Shown here: one piece after another, positions 54,780 to 64,000 of the stretch | How positions within the stretch are numbered: the stretch's first letter is position 1 | Layout: each line of letters starts with the position of its first letter | Assembly (NCBI GenBank): GCA_025765615.1 | Contig: JAIVFJ010000042.1 | Coordinates: 310,001-374,000, forward strand | Direction: 5' to 3' | Source: Zopfochytrium polystomum | Taxonomy: Eukaryota > Chytridiomycota > Chytridiomycetes > Chytridiales > Chytridiaceae | DNA: 64,000 nt | Program-made: the position numbers and the translations under genes | The notes under the pieces: generated by a model | The model's input: only the letters and a program-made list of their open reading frames with translations | The model's database searches: none | What the model was told of the DNA's origin: nothing

Positions 54780-55265
54780 CTTCCTCGCCGCGCCTTCCCC
54801 CTCCTCCGCCACATTGACGTCGCTGGCGGCACCCTCGACGGCACTGTGCTCCTGTGGGAGAACGTCGTCACCGGCGGGACCAACTGCGTCGAGACCACGT
54901 CAGTCCTCAGGGCCTACGCGCCGGGCAAGTGAGGGTTAGGTTACTGCGCTGGGTGCGGCTCTGCGGGCCGTTCATTGCCTCCTGCGCCGTCAACGGGTTT
55001 GTCATCGTGTGGGACCGCGCGACCGGAGAGCCTGAAGCTCAGCGCGGACAACGGGTTCGGGTTGGCGGGCCATGGGGGTTGGGTCGTGCACGGCGGCGTG
55101 ATCGGGGAGATGACCATTTGGGATTTGCGGACGTGAAACGTTTGTGGGCCACGTCGAGTCGGTGACACACCCGACGGCGCACGCGTCGTCTCAGGCTCGC
55201 AGGACGAGACCGCGCGTGTGCGGGACGCGGCGACAGCAGGATTGCGACCGGGGACTGCGCCGGCG
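54780..55265 (+). pseudogene. Degenerate WD40-repeat gene remnant
   Basis: Frames on the plus strand give at least three WD40-like blades: AGGTLDGTVLLWENVVTGG, FIASCAVNGFVIVWDRATGE, a shifted IGEMTIWDLRT, and DGARVVSGSQDETARVRDAA. The blades are divergent from each other and from the NLR repeats and have GC-ending codons. Stops and frame changes separate them. It could be a decayed host WD40 gene, or a real multi-exon gene with sequence errors. Confidence 0.4.
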
Positions 55266-57387
55266 TCGTGAAGGAGTAAGGGCTTAGAGCTGCGAGGATC
55301 GTGGTGAGGCGTTCTGGGCAGTCTGCAAATGGATAGTGAGGGCGGAGAGGTTTTTGAGTTAATCAAGGGGGCGTCTGCAGCAAGGCAGACAAGAATCGTT
55401 CATTGGTCCTCTCTCTTCTCTCTCTCTCATGTGCGATTGCAATTTCTGTGAATGATGGAGACAGAGAGAGAGAGAGACAGACAAACAACTGAGCTACTGA
55501 GCTGTCTGTCTGCCTGTTTGTCTGGAAACCAAACAGCGGTTGCGGACTGCCGCAAAAACTCCAATCATTCTGGAAGCTATGAAGGTAGGTTCCTTCTTCT
55601 CCCCAAGCAGGTCAAGTTAGGGTGGTGGCGGCAGCGGCCTCTACACGCTCAGCGAGGCAAGGAAGTCGAAGAAGATGGTAGCATCCCAGTTTCGCCAACA
55701 GACGAGGGCGTCCCGGGGGCACAACTCTCAAAACGTCTGCAGCAGACAGCGCCTCCAGCAGCCGCACAAGTAACAGCTTGGGCAGCATCAACCGCAGCGA
55801 CCAACGGGTTAAAACCAGGCGCTCTGATCAGAAAGAGTCTTTGTTGACGTTGTTACTGGTCTTGCGGCAGCCACCACGTTGTCATTGAGTGGGAGTCAGA
55901 GTCGGACAGCCACGACGCAACAGCAGCCACAATGCAACAGCAGCAGGCACAGCGCCAAGATCACTTGGATCACTGTCGTTGTTGGATCTGATGGCCTTGC
56001 ATGGGGGACAACGTCAGCGGCGTCGAGCTCCCAGATGGCTTCTGACTCTGCTTGTCTACCAGGCTGTCGTCATTGTTGTCCAGGAGCAGTAGTGAAGGGT
56101 CCTTGCCTCATTTACGCAGCAACCTCCACGTGGGAAAGGCTGGGGGTCTTGCGGGATGTGGACAACAACGACGACAACAACGACGACAATGGAAGACGAG
56201 CCCTATCTTGATCAGACTCTTCCTCACTGGGACAACCGCCATGATGGCAGCAGCAGAAGGCAGTGGCGAGGGCCACGACACCAAACAAAAAGCGACGTGG
56301 ACGGGCAGGATTCGGTGGCATCGTCGGTCCACAGTCGGCGTTATTGGTGCCTGAGCTGCCTGGGGGTTGGCGTGGACACTGCTACCATTTGGGGCGATGC
56401 AGAGCCAGAGTTTCAGGCTTGAGCGGTGGGAGCCGGGTGGGTGGCGGCTGCTTTGTTGGCAGGTTGTGGGAGAGTCTGTTCATTTGAGGTGCGTTGGGGG
56501 CCGGCACACGTGCGGCCAGGGCACAGCATGGTGTCTCAGCTGAGCGTGGAGACGTCTCTGGACTTGATGGGCTCGTCAGTTGCTGAGTCTGCGGCTTTGG
56601 GGAGACTGGCAGCGACAGGGGTAGATAGGGTTCGTTTTTTAAACCCTAACCCGTGGAGGTGCCCTACGGCAGGCAAAGAGCAGTAGCAGCAGCATATTTG
56701 GCGAGCTTGCTGGACAGCTGGACTGCAGGCATGACCAACTTGTGCCAGGGAACGGGAACACGAACAGCTTCGGCGGAATAGAACTTCTGGGTTGCGGCTA
56801 GCAAGCATCAGTGACAAGGACGGTGACAACGGCGGTGGTGTAGCAGCGCTGCTGGAGTCTGTGAAGTCGCTGTCACAGCTGCTGTACCTGATTTGCAGGA
56901 GAAGTACGGGAGCCGCAAAGGGTTGGTGGAGGCACGGCATGGTGTATTTGGGCATACGATTAGAAAAACATTGGACACGGGTGACTGAGATTTTATCATT
57001 TCTTCGCTATTTCATTTTCCTTTTGTTTTTTTCCATCCACCTTCTTGTCCATCTAACACCTTCTTTCTCCCCTAGCAACAACATCATCGTATCTACTGGG
57101 CCGCTTTCAGCACTTTCACAATTCTGCTCCCTGAGACAGTCTGTGTGGCATGGTGGCTGCTGTGCTTTTGGGTTCCTCACATTGCAGTTGAGCGTGTGAC
57201 TGCTAGAGCTGTGCTGTGTTCAGAGGCGGAGCTGGACCCAGCTGGTGCACCATCTTAATGACTTTCTCATTCTCTTGTCTTGCTACTCACTCCTGTGCTT
57301 CCTTGACCTGTCTTTGATTCTGTACCACCAAAGCAAGCTAAGATTTTTTCCTCAATATGCAGAAAAGAGTGAAAGTTGAGTACAAAG
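55266..57387. other. Region without recognisable genes
   Basis: It contains CT/GA-rich stretches (55405-55480), CAG/GAC triplet-rich segments (55915-56195) and a short AAACCCTAACCC motif at about 56639. ORFs up to 135 codons lack protein-like character. At about 57200-57400 the composition drops to that of the downstream gene. Confidence 0.4.
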
Positions 57388-60300
57388 ATGGAAGTAGAAG
57401 CAATCTGTGTCGCCTGTCTGGATCTGGAGGAGAGCGCACATGAGCATTTGCTTTGATTATTTCTTACTAATCCTTCAAAAGAGTTTCGTTGTGTCTGTTG
57501 TTTTCAGTTCTCACACAGAAGCCCAGACGAGATTGTTTCGCACTGTGCATCATGTGACGGTCCCAAAGCAATTGGTGCAGCCAGTTTGTCAAGAGAGCTT
57601 GAAAGTGAAGATTTGGACTCAGATTCAAGTTTGGTTGCAGCTCTGCAGATCCCTCTTTCAGACAAGACCTCAAGTGTGCTTTCAAATTCAGATCCTGTTG
57701 TGTCCAGTTGCTTAGCTGATAAAGTAATTGGAGCGAATTTGGTTGAGAGTGGTTAGTAAACCGTGGGTTGTCTGTATTTGTGCTTGATCATTCAACTGAA
57801 AATTTCTGTTTCAACTTCTCTTTCACTTTTTTCTCTGTTGTTCCATGTTTTTTGCAGGGATGACACTTGCACATTGCTCAAGGATTCAAGATTCAGAGGG
57901 TGATGGTGTTTTTGAAGTGGATGAAAATGCTCATGATCTGGAAGCCATGGATACTGATGGACCTGGTTCTGTCACATCAGTATGTGTTAGTAGTGGTAAG
58001 TTTAATTAATTCTCAGTTTGCTTGCCTTAGTCTGACACATTTTGTAGAAACAGCCCTGTTGGAATCATCCCAAGTTCACCCAAGTTCAGATTCAGCTGTG
58101 AGCATTGGCTCTGGTGATTCCAGAATGGCTGGCAATGATGATTTGCTTGCTGTTGAACATAGTGCTGATTCCAACCAAGATGGTGGGTGTTGTGATTTAA
58201 TCGCTTGAATTTCAAGCTGTTCTTCTGTACTCACACATTTTTCATACACATCTGCCCTGGTTTCCTACCCCCCATTGACAGATGTGAGGGAGCATGCAGC
58301 GTACAATTTCAAGTACAGGGCCCTGTTGTGCAAGCACTGCAAGGCTGCAGTGAGCCCAGTTGATGTCAGAAAGCATGCTCGCAATGTTCATTCAAACTTG
58401 AACCCAGAGATCCTATCAGAGCTTGTTGTTCAGCTGGTGACTTTAGCCACTGAGCATTCAGCCTTGCACCCTGCTGAGCTTGCTGTTCCTCTCTCCACTG
58501 AGTTGAGAGTGCCTGTTTTAGATGTGCGTCCAGGCTTCAAGTGCACTGGATGTTCTGCTTTGTTTTTGACCAAGACTAGATTCCGGCGGCAAGAATATCA
58601 TCTCAACTCCAGATGCATTTGCACAGTGGACTCTATGGTTCCTGTGAAGGCTGCTCAGCGCTGGGCACGCTTTTGTGGGTTGTTTGAAGTGGAGTCTGGT
58701 TGTGTCAACTCTGTGCACAATCCGTCTGATAATGACAATGTGCTGGATGTAGCTGCAAGGGAGAGGGATTCTGGTCTACTGAGTATGCTGAATGAAAGCG
58801 TTAAGAATGTCAGGAATCTCTTTGCAAGTGATCTGGAAAGTTTGACGGGGCTCCCCAAATGGTATCATCCAACCCTCAAACTGGGCAGAAATGCACCAAT
58901 GGCAACGGCTACTCTCTGGTTGTGATCTAAGTTTGATATCTTCCTTGGCGCAGCAAGCAGAGAAGAAGGCCATAAGCACCTCTGACGCTGAAACGTCTCT
59001 TGTGCTGAAGGAAAATCTGTTTGTCAAGTTTCTGCTTGAGGCACATGTTGAAGCAAAGGATGCGCCTGATGTTGTGAGATATGCACTCAATCATGATCGG
59101 CCAGACAATGAGGCTGCTGGTCGCCGGAAATTTGGTGTTATGGACAAAACTGCCCGCGATTATGCAGTGCCCTTTGTTGGTATGATCAGGATATTTCTGC
59201 GAGCCTACAGGCTTGAGCCCGAAGAGCTTGCAAGGATACCTGCAGTACAGATTGCTTTTTTCAAGCACAAGGAAAGAATTGAGAGGCTTGTAAATGCTGA
59301 AGCTTTGAACCAAGTACGCACAGCATTCTTTCAGTTTTGTGCTGCCCTCATCACAGAATTTGATGGTGGTGCAAGAAAACCATGCGCCGCAAAAATTGCT
59401 ATTGCTTGTTTGGGTGTGGATCCAAGAAGGAAGCTTGCATGGTGCGAGCCGTGGAATTTTAGCAAACCCCTCTCTGCGCTGATATACCACTTCAGAAGTG
59501 TGGGGTACTTTTGCCTCAAAAAGGCCCATGTCACTGTGGCTGGAATGGCTCAAATCGGCGACAATAGGAGTGTGATGGGCAAACAGGATGATCCAGCCAA
59601 TGTACCAGCTCCATATGATGATGATGACCTGGAAGGGCTTGTGATTGATTTTATGGAGTTTCGCTCAAAGTTTCTGGTGCTGTCCTGTCAGCCATGTGTG
59701 CGACTATTTGCACAGAGCACGAGCTTACTGCTTCAAGACAAAGAATCCTTCCATAAGCCAGTTTCACACAGACACTGAAGGCTTCCATTTTGCAGGGAAG
59801 CATATCTTCTTCAACTCCTTCAGGCCTGTTGCCAGAGCTATGGTGGAGGAATTGCTGGAGGACTACTTGAAAATTAGCCTGCACAAGGAGACGGGCACCA
59901 AGCCCTGGAGTGTGGATGTGTCTGCTTTGAAGGATAATCTGTGGGACTCCACCAATGGATTTTCATTTGTCTCTCATCCTGATAATTGCAATGCTGTCAG
60001 CAGCTGGACCTGATTTGAAGAAAAGGGCTGTTGGATATTTTTTTGATGAGTCTAAATTGAGGAATGAGGGGCTGGCTGCTGAAATTGGACAAACCTTCCC
60101 AAAGGGATTGAAGATGGAAACGTCATTGGATTGGCTTTCAGATGTGCGTCAGTTCAAAAAGAGTTTGGCCACATGTATCATGTTCACTGCAGGCGCTTCA
60201 AACAGGGCCACAGAGCTACTGGCTGCCCTGGTGCAGAATGACACTGATTGGCCTCGAACTCTGCGCCTGTTCAATGGCCGGGTTTTCCTGCAGCAAGGCT

Positions 60301-63300
60301 ACAGTAAAAGCATGGCAAAGAGGGAATCAGTTGTCCTGCACTTTTTGCCAAAAGCTGTGGGCCAAATTCTTGTAGACTGGCTTGTGCAGGGGCATCCTCT
60401 GCACATGATGATTGAGACTGTTGTGTTTCAGCAGGAGTGTCCCCCCTTGCTGTTTTGGGCCAAGGGAGGGGTTGTGAAGCCTGATGATCTGTCGCAAGAC
60501 ATGTCACTCAAGACTGCAGCATATGGCCTTGGCGCTGCCACTGGAATACGCATGTTCCGGCAAGTGCAGGCCTTTGTGATAAGTGCGAAACTTGGCTCAC
60601 GTGAGGCAATGCACCTGGGATCTGCTGGACCTGATATCAACGAGGAGGAAAACTGATGTATTGGCATATGAGGCTGAGCTTCTCCATGAGCTTGAAAGCA
60701 CAGAGCAGCTTTCCCAAGTGGGTGTGGCACTCACCTTGCAAGCAGGCCACTCTGTCAAGACTGCCCTCAAGTCCTATGGGCTGACACAAGAGGATGTTGT
60801 TGGTGTCAACGAGTCAGTCATGGGGGCCATTCTTGCTGCTTCAAACAAGTGGCACCAATTCTTGGGGCTTGGGGAAGACAGTATTGTGTCCAAGTCCGCT
60901 GATGGGGATGATGATGCTGCTGTGGTTGTCAGTGCAATGAATTTTGAGTCATTGAAGGTCAAAGCTTATTCAGACAAGGATCACCTCAGGGAACCCTCTT
61001 GCATAGTGCACCCAGTTTTGAAGACTGGCCCAGTTCCAAGCTCTGTGCTTACTGCATTACGCTCAATTCACAGTGGAAAAGATATTGTCCTCAGGGCAAA
61101 TGGTGGTCAAGCGAAGGCCATTTTCTTTGCAAGCACCAGCAGCAGCAGCACGCCCAAGCATTTGCTTGCAGCTATCCCGACAGGGACTGGAAAAACAGAA
61201 ATATGGCTTGGTCCACTCAAGGCAGAAAGAGAGCGTGGCAAGCCACTCTGTGTTTTGTTTTTGACGCCTTTTGTTGCACTGGGAAAGGATATAGTGCGGA
61301 GGGTTGAAAAGGCTGGGCTTGAAGCGCAGTATGTGAGCCACACATCCCTGAACCTTGTCACTATGTCCACTGCTGTGATTGTTATGACTGTGGATGCCGC
61401 TCTAAACGCAGAGTGCATCAAGTATGCCCTGACATTGATTGAATCTAGTAGACTTCAAAGACTTGTCATTGATGAAGCCCATGTGGCACTCTTTGACTCT
61501 TGGCGCACGATATTCCAGGATGTGAACAACCTTGGACAGTTGGCTGCCAAGGTACCTTTTCTCTTGACAACTGCAACTCTGCCTCCAAGGCAGGAGGCCA
61601 CTTTGGGTGCAATTTATGGGTTGCAACAGCTGCATGTTGTGAGAGCCCCAGTTCAGAGAGCAAATGTTAGATTGGAAGTGTGCAGAGTCACTGGCGGTCA
61701 TGCTGGGATTGAGTCGCATCTGAAGCCTCTAGTGAGAGGAGTACTTGATCGTGGTCAGTCTGTGATGGTCTTTGTTACCAGCATGAAGGATGCTGTTTTG
61801 TGGGCCGGAGCCTTGAACTGTGGCGTAAGTGTTGAAAGTTCCCATTTGTTCAATTATTCTTGAAGTAAGTAAAGCTGACTGTTTTTCTCAGTATTATGTG
61901 TCTAGAGACGGACAAGGAGATGAGATATTGGACACTCATCTTTGCAATTTTTTGAGTGCAAGATCGAAAATCATTGTTGGCACAACTGCCTTGTGTGCTG
62001 GAGTGGATTGCCCCGATGTTGGGCTTGTACTGCACATTGGTCATCCCTTCTCCCTGACTCAGTGGGTTCAAGCTGCAGGAAGAGCAGGAAGAGCTAGGAG
62101 AGATGGTTCAGTGGCTTGTGCTCAGATTGTTTTGCATGATGATGGACAATCACGGCCTGAGGAGGAGCCCTATGAAGGCATTTTGTTTAGAGATGATGCA
62201 GTTAGCTCGGATCGAGATGCAATCAGACAGTTTATTTCCAGAAACCAGTGCAGGAGGATGACTATATCCAGCTTTTTTGACACCAACACTTTTTCGTGCA
62301 GTGAATATGGCCAAGATGCAGGCTGTGACGTTTGTGACGCTGCCAATCACTGGGAACCCAGCCTGCTGGTTCCTTTGGAGGCCAGCAGCAGAACCAATGC
62401 CGGTGCAGATTCCACGATTAGGGATCTTTTTTCGGCAACTGCAGAGAATGCTCCTCCTGCTTCTTCTTTTGGAACGGCAGACAGCAGGAGCAAGGGGAAA
62501 GCAGCTTCTTCAGAAGACCAAATCTCTTCTACTGGACCCTTTGATCTGTCAAGGCCTGGCCCCCCCATCGCTCCTTCTCAAGTTGGAGGAGTCAAGTTGC
62601 TCAGAAGCCAGCAGGAAATCTCTGGAGTGGGCACTCTTTTTCCTGCCCCAGAGTTCAATCGTTCCCTTGGGCCAAAGAGACCAAGATTTTTCTTGGAAGC
62701 AAACAAAATACAAGACGAAGATGGAGCCATAGCAAGTCAAGTTGAAGGGGAGCTCATTCCTGCAACAAGCCAAGCATCTGACTTTGTTCCACCAAAACAC
62801 CCTGTGCTTCCAATGGGCATCAGGTCTGGTGACACATTGTTTCCAAGATTTATGTCAGCCACCGCCCCAGAGGCAGGAACATTGAATAGTGTTGAGATGG
62901 GTTCTGCTTATGATGGTGTTGGGGGGTATGGCAGTGCTGCTCCTGGGACATATCTTCCATTTGATTTGCCCTCTTTGGTTGGAGCATCACCACTGCCAGC
63001 AAGTGCTGAAGGCCCAAGTGCTCTTCCTTCCTTTGGAGAAATCGGCTCTAGATTTGATTTCAGTGCCATCAGCCACAACACACAAAGGTTTATTCCAGCA
63101 ACTGGAAGTGGGTTTGTAAAGCAAAGGCAAGCACCAGCTGCAGCTCCTCCTCAAGTTGGAGTGATTGGAAACCCTCAGATGAAGGCCAGGACCATCCTTT
63201 GTATCCAACAAGCATATCGCTCACATGAAGGTGATTGTGGAGTTTGCCTTGCGTTGGGCGTTGCACCAGGGCCAGCACGAATGCATAAAGGTTGGAGGAG

Positions 63301-63670
63301 TTGCCCTAACTCTGATGCCACCAAAGAATCAAACGTGTGGGCTAAATTTGATGATTCTGCCAGCTGCTATTTCTGCTACCTTCCTCAAGATGTCTGTGGT
63401 GGACAAGGAGTCAAAGGAAAGTGCAGATTTCAGAGCAAGTTTTTCATTTTGGATATTCTCAAAGTGCTTGCAACACACCGACATGCTCTTGACAGAGCTC
63501 AACAACTGATGACTTCACCAAAGGCACTGCCTGGAATGAGCCAGCTGCATATTTTGTACCCAGAAAAAACTGGCTCTGCTCCAGCCAGCTGGTTTAAATT
63601 GATGCGGTGGAATGGCCTTCAGGTCTACCCTGCATTTGTTATTGTAGCTGCAGTGATGTTTGCGCCATAA
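57388..63670 (+). CDS. Zinc-finger / tyrosine-recombinase-like / RecQ-type helicase fusion (four frame breaks)
   Basis: Clear exons start at 57508 (57508-57751, 57858-57995, 58048-58182, then from 58282); the first exon, perhaps ATG 57388 (MEVEAICVACLDLEE), is uncertain. An intron at 61825-61891 precedes the final exon, 61892-63670. Order: CxxC/acidic N-terminus; two C2H2-like fingers (LLCKHCKAAVSPVDVRKHAR, FKCTGCSALFL...HLNSRC) resembling the OrsD/DUF3505 module; a tyrosine-recombinase-like core (ASNRATELLAAL, IRMFRQVQAF, QAGHSVKTALKSYG); superfamily-2 helicase (IPTGTGKTEIW, VIDEAHVALFDSW, LLTTATLPP, GTTALCAGVDCP, QAAGRAGRARRDG); a Cys pair (GCDVCDAANHW); and a C-terminal Cys-rich domain (CGVCLALGV...CYFCYLPQDVC). 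Four one-base surpluses occur, near 58883, 59640-59690, 59960 and 60645. Related fungal RecQ-type genes are often subtelomeric and multicopy. The recombinase assignment is my inference from motif spacing; the first His of HxxR is Met. Confidence 0.75.
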
Positions 63671-64000
63671 GACATGGGCCTGGACCCTCTCCATTCGAAT
63701 CCATTCTGTTTCTTGTCTTCTCTTCTATTGCTGATGTTTGATGGTCGTATTGTTGGAATCCCTTCCTTTGGTTTGTCTCTCAGCCTGTTTTCTTTGTATT
63801 CATTTTCAGTTCCTGTCTTGTTGCAAGGAGGCGCAGGGGTTTTTTTTGTAGGTGACATCCAGACCTTGGATATAAAAACCTTTTTTTTCCCCTCGCTTCA
63901 ATGGTAGGGATGCTAGAACACCCAGCCTCCTTTACCTCTTTTTTTTTTGCCTGAAATGATGTTTCTTTCTTCCAAAGCTACTTCTGTCTCCTTGAAGTAA
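63671..64000. other. Downstream flank of the helicase gene
   Basis: No gene is visible up to the window end. T-runs at 63840-63847, 63882-63889 and 63939-63948 are the only features. Confidence 0.6.

Noticed and set aside
56639..56652. AAACCCTAACCC motif as a telomere relic
   Set aside because: A single double unit with no array around it.
59969..60000. A 32-nt intron joining two frames of the recombinase-helicase gene
   Set aside because: GT and AG are present but the phase does not match; one surplus base explains the change better.
1..64000. CRISPR arrays, bacterial operons or Shine-Dalgarno sites
   Set aside because: No regularly spaced repeats of that kind; genes have GT-AG introns and fungal retroelements, so the DNA is eukaryotic.

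Overview
The window looks like nuclear DNA of a filamentous or zoosporic fungus, most likely an early-diverging (chytrid-like) lineage. This is inferred from very short GT-AG introns (about 46-140 nt), a NACHT-WD40 receptor, a chromodomain Ty3/gypsy element, Ty1/copia elements, a zinc-finger/RecQ-helicase gene of the kind found in fungal subtelomeres, and standard-code reading frames. No rRNA, tRNA or CRISPR array was recognised.

Layout. (1) 0.4-12.2 kb: GC-rich host genes. These are a cysteine-rich zinc-binding-like protein (-), a coiled-coil, Ser/Ala-rich regulator-like protein (-), a secreted-N-terminus/multi-membrane-span protein (+) and an intronless FAD-dependent monooxygenase (+). (2) 12.4-20.4 kb: a retroelement graveyard with a broken plus-strand copia element and minus-strand copia copy A. 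(3) 21.5-26.1 kb: an APC amino-acid permease and a three-exon, 84-residue secreted peptide gene. (4) 27.9-42.1 kb: nested retroelements: a plus-strand LINE RT fragment, a minus-strand chromodomain gypsy element with its reverse transcriptase deleted, minus-strand copia copy B, and an almost complete minus-strand LINE. (5) 43.7-49.2 kb: a six-exon immune-receptor-like gene, PB1-like / TIR / NACHT / 14 WD40 blades. (6) 49.2-50.4 kb: an AT-rich island with a broken ORF. (7) 51.0-56 kb: GC-rich DNA with a TPR gene, a repeat array and a decayed WD40 locus. (8) 57.4-63.7 kb: a large gene joining C2H2-like zinc fingers, a tyrosine-recombinase-like core and a RecQ-type helicase.

Main results. The TIR domain of the receptor only becomes visible after splicing: its FISY strand is built across intron 2, and its predicted catalytic Glu is the last codon before intron 3. 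Its WD40 blades are near-identical and vary mainly at a few positions, as in fungal HET-E/HET-D type recognition receptors. The 57-64 kb gene may be a recombinase-helicase mobile or subtelomeric element. The gypsy element carries a 13-nt self-complementarity between its predicted RNA 5' end and its primer-binding site, which is the hallmark of Tf1-type self-priming.

Caution. Eleven reading-frame breaks in five otherwise coherent genes all have the same sign: one surplus base, at least eight of them in or next to a homopolymer run. I read this as systematic base-insertion error in the assembly rather than decay, so these genes are annotated as CDS with breaks. Splice sites were chosen by reading-frame phase and GT-AG rules, without transcript data.
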